The notes: generated by a model not told the origin, from the sequence alone. A DNA stretch of 64,000 nt from CAILZL01 sp963791615 (GCA_963791615.1 CAWBTE010000009.1:62001-126000); one strand, 5' to 3'. Shown: positions 18,346 to 27,558, counted from the stretch's first letter. Numbers and translations: made by a program.

Positions 18346-19374
18346 ATGTTCATCAGATTCCATGACCTGAAGGCGGACATTGCACTTGCCTGTGTACTCA
18401 CTGCGATCCTTGCCTCGAATATGGCGTCCGCTGCGCAGTCCACTGCATCTTCACAGAATGCACTCATCCCGCCGCTGATGTTGCCTTATGGCGCCGGCTG
18501 GAGCGGCGGCGGCGGCCGGGGCAACGGCTCCGAAGTGCCTCCTGAAGATTTTCTACCTGCTGACTTTCTCAATGGCCCCGAACACATCGAGGCCGCACTC
18601 ATCCGCGGTGTGCCACCTGACAAGATCAGGGCGTATTTGCAGACCCGGATCGCCGGTCAATACATTCCCCCTGCAAGTGGGTTGGGCCCGATCAGCGATG
18701 ATCCCAAACATCCCTACTTCAGCAATTCGAGTCAGCGTGCCGGCGTCGGCAAAGGCAGCACGGTACGGGTTGCAGGACTGGAGGATGCTGCCGCGAAAAA
18801 TCTGAAGCCCTGGGCACTTGAAGCATTGAAGAAGCAGAACGAGCTGGCGCTGGCCGGCAAGAATACGCAGCCCCGTATGGCGAGATGCTGGGAAGTGGGC
18901 ATTCCGGCCTTCGATGAAATACGGCATCCCCTGTACATCATCCAGACACCGGAAGAGATTGTGATGTACGCGGGCAAGTATGTGCGCCACATCTACATGA
19001 ATGTGCCGCATTCGAAGAATCTGCAGCCCAGCTGGTATGGCGAATCGGTCGGACACTACGAAGGCGATACACTGGTGGTGGACACCATCGGTCAGAACGA
19101 CAAGACCCTGGTCGACATGTACCGCACGCCGCATACCGAGCAGATACAGGTTGTCGAACGTTTCCGGGTGATCAATTCAGGGAAGGGGCTGGAGACCAGC
19201 TTCACCGTGACTGATCCGGGTGCATTTCACAAACCGTGGAGTGCAAGGCGACCACGCTACGTCGTGACCGATTATCCGTTGGCCGAACAGGATCGGATCT
19301 GCGCGCCGGGAAACGAAGATATATTCAATACCGGCCTTGAGCCCATGCAGAAGGCTACTATGCCGGATTTCTGA
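18346..19374 (+). CDS. Exported protein of unknown function, paralog 2
   Basis: A 342-residue protein with an export signal ending near MASAA. It shares with its upstream neighbour a GHYEGDTLVVDTIGQND / RTPHTEQIQVVERFRVI / VTDPGAFHKPW pattern, so the two arose by duplication. It has an extra N-terminal Gly/Pro-rich segment (residues 44-100, with GAGWSGGGGRGNG). No catalytic motif was recognised. It lies 56 bases after paralog 1 and 97 bases before the HbpS-like gene, so an operon is likely. Confidence 0.7.
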   Translation: MFIRFHDLKADIALACVLTAILASNMASAAQSTASSQNALIPPLMLPYGAGWSGGGGRGNGSEVPPEDFLPADFLNGPEHIEAALIRGVPPDKIRAYLQTRIAGQYIPPASGLGPISDDPKHPYFSNSSQRAGVGKGSTVRVAGLEDAAAKNLKPWALEALKKQNELALAGKNTQPRMARCWEVGIPAFDEIRHPLYIIQTPEEIVMYAGKYVRHIYMNVPHSKNLQPSWYGESVGHYEGDTLVVDTIGQNDKTLVDMYRTPHTEQIQVVERFRVINSGKGLETSFTVTDPGAFHKPWSARRPRYVVTDYPLAEQDRICAPGNEDIFNTGLEPMQKATMPDF

Positions 19375-19471
19375 TTGCGTCAGGCTTCACCGGGGACGGT
19401 GTGGTGCGAGGCCGCTCCCGAGCTGTTCAACGCTTCTCTCGAACGTAACCGAAACTCATTCATGGTGTGTC

Positions 19472-19912
19472 ATGAACATTTCTCTTGACGATGCAAAGAA
19501 GTTGATCGCTGCCGCTACCAGGCGCGCGATCGAGATCAACAAGCCGATCACGGTCGCAGTGGTGGATTCCGGCGGCTATGTGATTGCGCTTGAGCGTATG
19601 GACGGCGCGCGTCCCCTGCAGCCGAGCATTGCCACCGCCAAGGCTTACACGGCAGCCATCATGCAGCGTCCAGCCTTGATGCTGAAGAAATGGGAAGAGA
19701 GCCAGCCAGGTTTTTTCTCGCAGCTGTCAACCATGGGCATGCATCCGATTCTCGCCACCGATGGTGCTATTCCCATCAAGAAAAATGGCGAGTTGATTGG
19801 TGGTCTCGGCGTGGCCGGTGGAACGGGGCCTGAAGACGAGCAGATCTGCAAGGACACCCTCGCAGAACTTGGCTACGAGCTGGATTTCGAACAGTTCAAC
19901 CGTCTGCGGTAG
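19472..19912 (+). CDS. GlcG/HbpS family protein
   Basis: A 146-residue protein of the heme-degrading/HbpS-GlcG family. Seen: SLDDAKKLIAAATRRA, VAVVDSGGYVIALERMDGA, AKAYTAA and the C-terminal GELIGGLGVAGGTGPEDE. Members bind heme or small metabolites, or are of unknown role beside glycolate and other oxidative pathways. No signal peptide in this frame from the ATG at 19472, so it is probably cytosolic. I reject the upstream extension to 19337 because the family begins at the SLDDAK helix. Confidence 0.82.
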   Translation: MNISLDDAKKLIAAATRRAIEINKPITVAVVDSGGYVIALERMDGARPLQPSIATAKAYTAAIMQRPALMLKKWEESQPGFFSQLSTMGMHPILATDGAIPIKKNGELIGGLGVAGGTGPEDEQICKDTLAELGYELDFEQFNRLR

Positions 19913-19946
19913 GGGCGGGCCATATCAATTGATAAAAAACCCGCCC
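19913..19946. terminator. Stem between convergent genes
   Basis: Seven-base perfect arms GGGCGGG (19913-19919) and CCCGCCC (19940-19946) enclose an AT-rich loop with a palindrome and an A-run. It lies between the HbpS-like gene and the convergent CMD gene and may end both transcripts. Confidence 0.45.
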
Positions 19947-19966
19947 AAGAATCAGAAAAGGGTAAA

Positions 19967-20554
19967 TCAGCCCAGGTTCTTGCGCGTTCCAACGCGGCCG
20001 TAACCACGGATGTCTGCAAACGGCGGTTCCTTGGTCGGGTCGAGATCCACCTGGAAGGCGTTCAGGCAGAAAGACAGCATCGAGAAGTTACCCAGGCAGC
20101 CAATGATGTCCACCACGCCCTGATTGCCGAACAGTTGCAATGCTTCGGCGAACGTTTCATCGCTCACGAAATGGTCTTCCAGCAGCTGCATGCTGAATTC
20201 AAAGAACACCCGCTCGTCGTCGGCCCTGAACTCCGGCTCGCGACCCTCAGCAATGGCCTTGGGTACTTCGGGCGGCAGCCCGGCCGCAATCGCCTTGTCC
20301 AGATGCGCATTCCAGGAATGCTGTGCGTCCCAGTATCTTGCGGTGATCAGAATGCTGAACTCGCGGAGTTTTTCCGGGAGCGAGCAGTCAAAGCGTACAT
20401 AGGCGCCGAGCGATTCCACCCGGTCGCATAGTTCAGGGCTGTGCAGCCAGCACAAGTAGGGCCCACGCACCTGGCCGCGCTTGCCCGCGATGCGGGCGGC
20501 CAGTTCCTGTTGTCGGGGTGAAAGTTGTTCGGGTGAAAGCTTTGGAAGTCGCAT
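19967..20554 (-). CDS. Carboxymuconolactone decarboxylase-like protein
   Basis: A 195-residue all-helical protein of the AhpD/CMD superfamily. The pattern LREFSILITARYWDAQHSWNAHLDKAIAAGLPPE matches the CMD core, with His and Glu in the active-site helix. It has no CXXC, so it is not an AhpD-type peroxidase. The role (decarboxylase, hydratase or other) cannot be told. The frame extends to 20623, but the ATG at 20554 gives the normal MRLPKLSPEQLSPRQQEL start. It diverges from the extradiol-type VOC gene. Confidence 0.8.
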   Translation of the reverse strand: MRLPKLSPEQLSPRQQELAARIAGKRGQVRGPYLCWLHSPELCDRVESLGAYVRFDCSLPEKLREFSILITARYWDAQHSWNAHLDKAIAAGLPPEVPKAIAEGREPEFRADDERVFFEFSMQLLEDHFVSDETFAEALQLFGNQGVVDIIGCLGNFSMLSFCLNAFQVDLDPTKEPPFADIRGYGRVGTRKNLG

Positions 20555-20717
20555 GCTTGAAAGGCCTCGGGCGTCGTAAAACTGCGTAATAGGGTACGTT
20601 AGATAGTGGTGTAGATTGGTCAATTATCGGAAACTTACAGTTCGCATTTGAGCGCCGGAATGAACAGTGCCAATCCGCTACAGTAGCGGTCGTTCGGGAC
20701 GGGCCGGAGATACGTCG

Positions 20718-21635
20718 ATGTCGATTACGCGAATTGAAGAGGTGACTTACGGCGTTGAGGACCTCGCAGCATGCGAGCGTTTTTTCAGCGACGTGGGCCT
20801 CGAGCCCTCTGGCAAGTCGGACGATTGCATCTCGTTTCGTACCCCTGTCAACCAGTTCGTGCGCCTGCGCAAGATCGACGATTCTTCGCTGCCGCCTGCC
20901 GCCGCTCCGGGGTCGAATGTGCGCGAAATTATCTGGGGCGTGGACGCCGCAGCCGATCTGGACACGATTGATACCGAGCTGTCCAGGGATCGTCCGGTGA
21001 GACGTGATAGCGACGGCACGCTGCACTCGCATGACGAAAGTGGTTATGCCATCGCCTTCAAGGTCGCCAATCCGCACAGCGTGCAGGTTGAGCTGCCGAC
21101 GCACAACACACCGGGTGTCATCGGTCGTCGTAACGAAGATGTGCGCGTCTATGGCCGTGCCCGGCCGCTGCGCATCATCCATGTTGCGCTCGACATCTTG
21201 AAGGAAAGTCGCGAGCGGGCGAACAATTTTTATACGCAACGGCTGAAATTCCGCGCCATCGACACCGTCAAGCCGATGGGCACTTTCATGCAGTGCGAAG
21301 GTGATATCGAGCACCATAATTTTCTCCTGTGTCACCGCCCTGACCAGGTGTCTGTCAATCACATTGCCCTGGAAGTGCGTGACAGCGACGAAGTCATCGA
21401 AGGCGGCAACTTCATGACCGGGCAAGGCTGGAAAGAGTCCCGCCGGCTCGGACGTCACAACCTGGGTTCAAATGTGTTCCGCATGTTCCATGCGCCCTGC
21501 GGCGGACGTATCGAGTACGCTGCCGACATGGATCGCATGGACAAGAGTTTCAAACCGCGCGTCTGGGAGCAGACACCGCCGCATCACCTGTGGATGGTGA
21601 AGTTTCCCGGCGATAACGATCGCGATTCGCATTGA
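20718..21635 (+). CDS. Two-domain VOC protein, extradiol dioxygenase type
   Basis: A 305-residue protein with two VOC domains (about 5-130 and 150-285). The second holds His155 (RIIHVALD), His215 (VNHIALEV) and Glu266 (GGRIEYAAD). Their order and spacing (60 and 51 residues) match the 2-His-1-Glu iron site of type I extradiol dioxygenases such as BphC. Ring cleavage of a catechol or similar compound is therefore a good hypothesis, but overall similarity to characterised enzymes looks low. The ATG at 20718 has GGAG eight bases upstream. It leads a plus-strand group with Ldh2- and ALDH-type genes. Confidence 0.8.
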   Translation: MSITRIEEVTYGVEDLAACERFFSDVGLEPSGKSDDCISFRTPVNQFVRLRKIDDSSLPPAAAPGSNVREIIWGVDAAADLDTIDTELSRDRPVRRDSDGTLHSHDESGYAIAFKVANPHSVQVELPTHNTPGVIGRRNEDVRVYGRARPLRIIHVALDILKESRERANNFYTQRLKFRAIDTVKPMGTFMQCEGDIEHHNFLLCHRPDQVSVNHIALEVRDSDEVIEGGNFMTGQGWKESRRLGRHNLGSNVFRMFHAPCGGRIEYAADMDRMDKSFKPRVWEQTPPHHLWMVKFPGDNDRDSH

Positions 21636-21691
21636 TATTTGTTTCGGGCGCACGCAACAGGCGTTGACCCGAAAAGATTGTATTTCCGGCA

Positions 21692-21714
21692 GTCGTCATT
21701 ATTTCATTGACGAC
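21692..21714. promoter_or_regulatory. Inverted repeat upstream of the Ldh2-type gene
   Basis: Seven-base perfect arms GTCGTCA (21692-21698) and TGACGAC (21708-21714) with a nine-base spacer, 33 bases before the ATG at 21748. Possible operator; no regulator can be assigned. Confidence 0.35.
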
Positions 21715-21747
21715 CAAAGTAACTTCGAAATAAAGCAGTGAGTCACC

Positions 21748-22809
21748 ATGGATAAGCCCCAGAAAATTCGTATCGCAGCACAGGATCTTCACACCCTGGT
21801 TCGTTCCATGTTCGAGAAGCTGGGCATGGAAGGCGCCGGCGCAGATACCGTCGCCGATGTGCTGGTCTGGGCCAATCTGCGTGCCGTGGATTCGCACGGT
21901 ATTTCGCGCATTCCCCGCTATGTCGAATTGTTCCAGAGCGGTGAGGCCAAGCCACGTCCGCAAATGAAGGTGGAGCGTCCGCGTCCCGCAGTGATCACCA
22001 TCGATGCCGATGGAGCGCCCGGTCCGGTGGCAATGAGGCGTGGTATGGAAGAAGCTATCAATACAGCAAAGCAGACTGGCGTAGCCTGGGCTTCGGTGCG
22101 TGGCACCGTGCATACCGGCGCCATTGGCTATTACGCTTCGCTGGCTGCGGAGGCCGGCATGATCGGCATCGGTATGCTGGCCGGCATTCCCAACATGTCC
22201 TATGCCGGTACCAAGGGCGCAGCCGTGGCGACCAGCCCGCTGGCGATTGCCGTACCCTCCGCCAAACATGGCATCGTGGTACTGGACATGGCCACCGCCA
22301 ACATCGCGCTGGGCAAGATTGCCCAGTACAAGATTCAGGGCAAGGCATTGCCGGAAGGTTCAGCGCTGACGGCTGATGGCGAACCCACCACCGATCCCAC
22401 CAAGGCTGAAATTCCCACGCCACTGGGCGGCGCCAAGGGTGCGGGCATGTCGCTGATGTTCGAGTTGCTCACTTCAGTGCTTATCAACAATCCCATCGTC
22501 ACCAGTTATCACTCGGGTACGCCTGAAGGCGAGAAGCATCGTCAGAACGGCGTGCTGATAGCCGTGGATGTATCGGCTTTCGGCGGCGTCGATGCCTTCA
22601 AGAGCACGGTGGATGCGACACTGGAAACCATCAAGGGTCTGCCGCGCGCCACAGGCTGGGAGGAAATTCTGTTCCCCGGCGAACGCGGTCAACGCGCTTT
22701 CAAGGAACGTTCCAGCAAGGGCATTCCGGTGCCGGGCGCCACTTGGCAGAAATTGGTCAAGGATGCCGAGAAGCTCGGCGTGACCATTCCTGCCGTGCAG
22801 ATGATTTAA
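21748..22809 (+). CDS. Ldh2-type malate/lactate/ureidoglycolate dehydrogenase
   Basis: A 353-residue NAD(P)-dependent oxidoreductase of the Ldh2/YlbC/DpkA fold. The hallmark RAVDSHGISRIPRYVELF is at about residues 49-66. Other landmarks are VHTGAIGYYASLAAEAGMIGI, ATSPLAIAVPS and LGGAKGAGMSLMFELL. It would reduce or oxidise a 2-oxo/2-hydroxy acid; the exact acid is unknown. It lies 16 bases before the second ALDH, surely the same operon. Confidence 0.88.
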   Translation: MDKPQKIRIAAQDLHTLVRSMFEKLGMEGAGADTVADVLVWANLRAVDSHGISRIPRYVELFQSGEAKPRPQMKVERPRPAVITIDADGAPGPVAMRRGMEEAINTAKQTGVAWASVRGTVHTGAIGYYASLAAEAGMIGIGMLAGIPNMSYAGTKGAAVATSPLAIAVPSAKHGIVVLDMATANIALGKIAQYKIQGKALPEGSALTADGEPTTDPTKAEIPTPLGGAKGAGMSLMFELLTSVLINNPIVTSYHSGTPEGEKHRQNGVLIAVDVSAFGGVDAFKSTVDATLETIKGLPRATGWEEILFPGERGQRAFKERSSKGIPVPGATWQKLVKDAEKLGVTIPAVQMI

Positions 22810-22825
22810 TTTCCCGGACGTAAAC

Positions 22826-24259
22826 ATGGCAACTTACACCGAGCTGGGTCTTTACATTGATGGCAAGTGGTCTGCGGGTAGCGAAGGCCGCAGCGAACCG
22901 GTCATCAATCCGGCGAATGAACAGGTGCTGGGTCATGTGCCGCATGCCAGCAAAGCCGATCTGGATCGTGCGCTGGCGGCCGCACAACGTGCGTTTCCAC
23001 TCTGGCGCGATACGCCGCTCGAAACCCGCACCAAGATTCTGTTGACTGCAGCCCGCCTGGTGCGTGAGCGCGCGCCAAGAATTGGTGAGATCATGACCCT
23101 GGAGCAGGGCAAGGCGCTGACCGAAGCAAGGGGCGAAGCCACGCGCGTGGCGGGCACATTGCAATGGGATGCCGAGGAGGCACGTCGGGCCTACGGCCGC
23201 ATCATTCCCTACGATGCCACCTCGGACATTCATATCCTCAAACAACCGGTTGGACCCGTGGCCGCGTTCACGCCATGGAATTTTCCGGCGGGTTCGCCGA
23301 TGCGCAAGATCGCCGCAGCGGTTTCTGCAGGCTGCTCCATCGTCATCAAGGCATCGGAAGAAACACCGGGCACTGCCTGCGAGTTGGTGCGCTGCTTTGA
23401 GGAAGCCGGTCTGCCACCCGGTGTGTTGAATCTGGTGTTTGGCGTGCCGACTGAGGTGTCGCAGCATCTCATCACCTCGCCCATCACCCGCATGGTGGCC
23501 TTTACCGGCTCCATTCCCGTGGGCAAGCAACTCGCCAGTCTCGCTGCGTCGCTGATGAAGCCGAACATGATGGAGCTGGGTGGTCATGCACCTGTGATCG
23601 TGTGTGCGGATGCAGATCCTGTCCATGCCGCGAAGACCGCAGCCGTTGCAAAGTTCATCAATGCGGGTCAGGTATGCACTTCGCCAAGTCGTTTTCTGGT
23701 GCATGAATCGATTGCCGAAAAATTCACCGCCACACTGGTGGAAGCAGCCACTTCGTTGAAAGTGGGCGATGGTCTTGAAGCCGGTGTGCAAATGGGTCCG
23801 CTGGCCAATGCCAGGCGTCTGGCGGCAGTGGAAGCCATGGTGGCGGATGCGGTGGAACGCGGCGCCAAGGTGTTATGTGGCGGCCGCAGAATTGGTACAC
23901 GTGGTTTCTTCTACGAGCCAACTGTATTGACCAATGTGCCTGATGCCTCGCAAATGATGTGTAACGAGCCATTCGGTCCTGTGGCGCCGATCCGGTCATT
24001 TGCCAGCCTTGACGAAGCCATCGATATTGCGAACTCGCTGCAATATGGTCTGGCTGCTTACGCCTATACCAAGTCGACCTCGACGGCGAATACACTCATG
24101 CGCAAGCTCGAAGCAGGCATCATGTCCATCAATCACTGTGGTGGCTCGGTGGTGGAAGCGCCGTCAGGCGGTGTCAAGGAAAGTGGTTATGGTCGCGAAG
24201 GTGGCGCTGAAGGTCTTGAGGGTTATCTGATCACCAAGCGTGTTTTTTTCAAGTACTGA
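22826..24259 (+). CDS. Aldehyde dehydrogenase, succinate-semialdehyde dehydrogenase type
   Basis: A 477-residue ALDH. Seen: FTPWNFPAGSPMRKIAAAVSAGC, IKASEETPG, FTGSIPVGK, MELGGHAPVIV with catalytic Glu, and INAGQVCTSPSRF with Cys284. The layout is closest to the NAD(P)-dependent succinate/glutarate semialdehyde group, but many members act on other semialdehydes. It probably oxidises an aldehyde formed after C-C cleavage in the island's pathway. It is 16 bases after the Ldh2-type gene; a REP-like palindrome follows it. Confidence 0.87.
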   Translation: MATYTELGLYIDGKWSAGSEGRSEPVINPANEQVLGHVPHASKADLDRALAAAQRAFPLWRDTPLETRTKILLTAARLVRERAPRIGEIMTLEQGKALTEARGEATRVAGTLQWDAEEARRAYGRIIPYDATSDIHILKQPVGPVAAFTPWNFPAGSPMRKIAAAVSAGCSIVIKASEETPGTACELVRCFEEAGLPPGVLNLVFGVPTEVSQHLITSPITRMVAFTGSIPVGKQLASLAASLMKPNMMELGGHAPVIVCADADPVHAAKTAAVAKFINAGQVCTSPSRFLVHESIAEKFTATLVEAATSLKVGDGLEAGVQMGPLANARRLAAVEAMVADAVERGAKVLCGGRRIGTRGFFYEPTVLTNVPDASQMMCNEPFGPVAPIRSFASLDEAIDIANSLQYGLAAYAYTKSTSTANTLMRKLEAGIMSINHCGGSVVEAPSGGVKESGYGREGGAEGLEGYLITKRVFFKY

Positions 24260-24363
24260 CAGGTCTGGCAATTCAGTGTCGCAAAGACTCCAGCTATGGG
24301 CCGCGTGAGCAGGGACGTTACGCGATGGATATACACCTCCGTGAAAACGGCTTACGTAGCACC

Positions 24364-24394
24364 TTGTCATTTCGAGCGCAGTGAGAAATGACAA
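24364..24394. repeat. REP-like palindrome
   Basis: Perfect 10-base arms (24364-24373 and 24385-24394, TTGTCATTTC and its complement) around an 11-base GAGCGCAGTGA loop. This closely resembles a palindrome widely seen between genes in environmental proteobacteria. Only one copy was found in this window. Confidence 0.65.
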
Positions 24395-24431
24395 TAAGTC
24401 AGAAGCTCCTTGGCAGCGAGTTGACGCGTTA

Positions 24432-25544
24432 ATGTCCGAACGTATCGAATGCGTTGTCATTGGCGCGGGTGTAGTGGGCTTGGCAGTGGCGCGTGTTATG
24501 GCGCAACGCGGCCGTGAAACACTGATTCTGGAAGCGGAATCAGCAATTGGCACCGAAACCAGCTCGCGTAATAGCGAGGTGATACACGCGGGTATTTATT
24601 ATCCGGCGGGGTCGGCGAAGGCCCGCTTCTGTGTTGCAGGCAAGAAGCTTCTGTATGAGTTCTGCGAGGCGCGTGGCGTTGAATATAAACGTTGCGGCAA
24701 ACTGATTGTTGCGACTGATGAAGCACAGATTTCCGCACTGCAATCCATCGAGCGTGCAGCCCGCGCCAATGGGGTGACTGACCTTACCTGGCTGACTGCA
24801 GATGAAACTCATGCGCTTGAACCGGCGCTGAATGCCGTTGCCGCACTGAATTCTCCCTCCACCGGCATTGTCGACAGTCATGGATTCATGCTGGCGCTGC
24901 AAGGAGAGTTCGAGCAGGCCGGCGGCATGATTGCGTTTCGCTCGCGGGTGCGGCGCGGCAATTTCGATGGCCAGAAGATTCATCTGGAAGCAGGCTCCGG
25001 GGAAGAAATGATGGAGCTCGAAGCATCCATTGTTATTAATTGTGCTGGCCTGCATGCGCAGGATGTTGCACATCGTATCGATGGTATTCCCAAGGCAAGC
25101 ATCCCGCCCGCATTCTTTGCCAAGGGAAATTACTACGTCTTGCAGACCAAGGCGCCGTTCCAGCGGCTGGTGTATCCCGTTCCTGAACCCGGTGGATTAG
25201 GTGTGCATCTCACACTTGATATTGCCGGGCAGGCTCGTTTCGGTCCTGACGTGGAATGGGTGGATCGGCTGGACTACACGGTTGATCCGGCTCGCGCAGA
25301 AAAATTCTACGCAGCGATTCGCCGTTACTGGCCCGCGTTGCCTGATGATTCACTGCAGCCTGGCTACGCTGGCATTCGTCCCAAGTTGAGTGGTCCGGGT
25401 GAACCAGCAGCCGATTTCATGATTCAGGGTCCGGATGGTCACGGTGTGAACGGGCTGATAAATCTTTATGGCATAGAGTCGCCGGGCTTGACTTCTGCGA
25501 TCGCCATTGCTGAGCACGTTGCCGATATTGTGCATGGCTGGTGA
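24432..25544 (+). CDS. FAD-dependent oxidoreductase, L-2-hydroxyglutarate oxidase-like
   Basis: A 370-residue DAO-family flavoprotein. The FAD Rossmann motif is VVIGAGVVGLAVARVMAQRG (residues 7-26). SRNSEVIHAGIYYPAGSAKARFCVAGK is the signature of the LhgO/YgaF group, and VINCAGLHAQDVA and GIRPKLSGPG support it. Members oxidise L-2-hydroxyglutarate or related 2-hydroxy acids, passing electrons to quinone. In this island it may act on a pathway hydroxy acid. ATG 24432 gives the normal start; the frame opens earlier at 24381. Confidence 0.85.
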   Translation: MSERIECVVIGAGVVGLAVARVMAQRGRETLILEAESAIGTETSSRNSEVIHAGIYYPAGSAKARFCVAGKKLLYEFCEARGVEYKRCGKLIVATDEAQISALQSIERAARANGVTDLTWLTADETHALEPALNAVAALNSPSTGIVDSHGFMLALQGEFEQAGGMIAFRSRVRRGNFDGQKIHLEAGSGEEMMELEASIVINCAGLHAQDVAHRIDGIPKASIPPAFFAKGNYYVLQTKAPFQRLVYPVPEPGGLGVHLTLDIAGQARFGPDVEWVDRLDYTVDPARAEKFYAAIRRYWPALPDDSLQPGYAGIRPKLSGPGEPAADFMIQGPDGHGVNGLINLYGIESPGLTSAIAIAEHVADIVHGW

Positions 25545-25650
25545 TGCTGCCTCCGACGTAGGCACATCCCATCCTTGGATTGGACGTGATTGGTATCTGC
25601 GTGCTTTCAGCGTGGATCGTGCGCCGTGGCCTGTTGGACGGCGGCTGGAT

Positions 25651-26565
25651 TTAGCGATTCTTGGTGCTCAGTGCGGGATGCTGCTTGAACCACTCTGCAA
25701 TGAAATCAACAAAAATACGGACCTTACGTACCAGTTGCCGCCCTGGTGCATACACCGCATATAGCGGCCGCTCCGGCACCTGAAAACCTCCCAGTACCAC
25801 TTCGAGCTGTCCTGACTTGATTTCGGGGTAGACGGAGCGAACTGGCAGCAGCGCAATACCCATACTGCGAATCGCTGCCTTTTGCAGAACGAGATACGTG
25901 TTCGAAGAGAACGATACGTTATGCGGTTTGTAGTTGTGCTTGATACGGCCATCGGCGAGATGCCAGATCGGATCGTTAACATGAATAAGGCAGTCGTGTT
26001 TCGACAGGTCCAGCGGCGTCGCAGGTGTTCCACGGCGGGCCAGGTACTCGGGTGAGGCGCACAGTGCGAAGTGCAAGGGCGCGATTTTGCGCACCATGAT
26101 CGATGAATCGCGCAGATTCTTGGTGTGGAAGGCGATGTCGTAGCCTTCCTCAACAAAGTTGTAGGTTCGTTCCGATAGCCCGCCGAGTTCGAGTCGTACA
26201 TGTATCAGTGGATGATCCTGGGCAAAGGTGGCAATCGCATCACCGAGATCGAGGCTGCCGATCCATTTGGGTGATACCACCGACAGATCTCCTTCCGCAT
26301 TGTCTTTCATGCCCAGCATCTGCGCGTCGCGCTCGGCGATCTCGGCAAGGATGCGCTTGCAGAACTCGAGATACTGAATACCCGATTCGGTCAATGTCAC
26401 GGAACGGGTGGTCCGGTTCAGCAGCCGAATACCAACCTGTTTTTCAAGGTCTGCGATATGCCGCGATACCAGCGCCCGGGAAATCAACAGCGTACGTGCC
26501 GCCATGGCAAAGCTCTCGCAACGAGCCACCGTGACGAAGCTTTTCATGACTGTGAATCGGTCCAT
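25651..26565 (-). CDS. LysR-family transcriptional regulator
   Basis: A 304-residue LTTR. The N-terminal winged helix runs MDRFTVMKSFVTVARCESFAMAARTL...SRALVSRHIADLEKQVGIRLLNRTTRSVTLTE (1-65). The effector domain follows and resembles the CrgA/DmlR group. The frame extends to 26706, but ATG 26565 gives the standard start. It is divergent from the FAH-family gene with 149 bases between, the usual LTTR arrangement, so it probably controls that gene and perhaps the island. A CTGTCC dyad at 26643-26667 is a candidate site. Confidence 0.88.
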   Translation of the reverse strand: MDRFTVMKSFVTVARCESFAMAARTLLISRALVSRHIADLEKQVGIRLLNRTTRSVTLTESGIQYLEFCKRILAEIAERDAQMLGMKDNAEGDLSVVSPKWIGSLDLGDAIATFAQDHPLIHVRLELGGLSERTYNFVEEGYDIAFHTKNLRDSSIMVRKIAPLHFALCASPEYLARRGTPATPLDLSKHDCLIHVNDPIWHLADGRIKHNYKPHNVSFSSNTYLVLQKAAIRSMGIALLPVRSVYPEIKSGQLEVVLGGFQVPERPLYAVYAPGRQLVRKVRIFVDFIAEWFKQHPALSTKNR

Positions 26566-26642
26566 GGGATATTCTGCCGTTGTGTCTAAAGATGAACTTT
26601 CTGCAACACTGAATTCATTATAGTAGACCATACGCCGTAGCA

Positions 26643-26667
26643 CTGTCCCGTACGATTGGTCGGACAG
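26643..26667. promoter_or_regulatory. Candidate LysR operator
   Basis: CTGTCC (26643-26648) and GGACAG (26662-26667) form a dyad with a 13-base spacer in the divergent lysR/FAH promoter region. It is compatible with a T-N11-A type LTTR box, but this is based on one occurrence. Confidence 0.4.
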
Positions 26668-26714
26668 CCATACGGATTTTCTGATGATGCGCTGCAATGG
26701 CGCCAAGGTAGCGA

Positions 26715-27503
26715 ATGAAGTGGTGTCGATTCCAGGCTTCGAATACGACCAGTTATGGTGTCGTGGAGAGTGATCGCGTGGTACGCGTCGAGGGTACGCC
26801 GTTTGCGGAGTATCGCCTCGCCGACGACAGCTATCCGCTTACTCAAGTGAAGCTTTTGCCGCCGACACTACCGCCGACATTCTACGCCGTCGGCTTCAAC
26901 TATCTTGCACACGTGCTGCACTACCAGGCACTGGGTTCGAAGACAGCGAAAGTACCTGAGCGTCCGGAAGTGGGTTATCGCGCCAACAACGCCTTGATAG
27001 GTCAAGGTGAATCTATTGTTGTGCCTGCGGATTTCACGGGCACGCTCGAAGCTGAAGGCGAGCTGGTTGCAGTCATTGGCAAGAAGATTCGTCGTGTCGT
27101 TTCCCGCGATGAAGCACGTGCGGCAATTTTTGGCTGGACCATTGGTAATGATGTCAGCGCGCGGGAGTGGCAGCGTACTGATCGCACCTTCTGGCGCTGC
27201 AAGAACAGCGATACCTTCAAGCCGATGGGGCCGTGGATCGATACGGATACTGACATCGATCAGATCCAGACGCGTGTGTGGGTAAACAAGCAGTTGTCGG
27301 GTGAATTCAAGACCAACAACATGATCTTCGATACGCTTGACTACATCATTGCTGTCTCGCGTTACATCACGCTGCATCCCGGCGATGTGTTGTGGATGGG
27401 TGCGGAGAGCACGGCGGTCATCAAGGCAGGCGACACGGTGTCGGTCGAGATTACCGGCATCGGCACGCTGAGCAATCCTGTCGTAGCTGAAACCGTTGCC
27501 TGA
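26715..27503 (+). CDS. Fumarylacetoacetate hydrolase family protein
   Basis: A 262-residue FAH-fold enzyme. Metal-binding acidic residues are in GTLEAEGELVAVIGK and TIGNDVSAREWQ, and MIFDTLDYIIAVSRYITLHPGDVLWMGA is the usual C-terminal stretch. Members hydrolyse C-C bonds of diketo acids or hydrate/decarboxylate meta-cleavage products. Beside an extradiol-type protein, cleavage or hydration of a ring-fission product is likely. It is divergent from the LysR gene and convergent with the ThDP gene. Confidence 0.87.
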   Translation: MKWCRFQASNTTSYGVVESDRVVRVEGTPFAEYRLADDSYPLTQVKLLPPTLPPTFYAVGFNYLAHVLHYQALGSKTAKVPERPEVGYRANNALIGQGESIVVPADFTGTLEAEGELVAVIGKKIRRVVSRDEARAAIFGWTIGNDVSAREWQRTDRTFWRCKNSDTFKPMGPWIDTDTDIDQIQTRVWVNKQLSGEFKTNNMIFDTLDYIIAVSRYITLHPGDVLWMGAESTAVIKAGDTVSVEITGIGTLSNPVVAETVA

Positions 27504-27558
27504 AACCACAGGTGTATTTGCTCACCGGGTTATGAGATACCCGTGACTATCATGATGT

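Noticed and set aside
20433..21458. 341-codon minus-strand frame opposite the extradiol-type VOC gene
   Set aside because: The plus-strand VOC protein has a full metal triad and a good ribosome binding site, while this frame has none.
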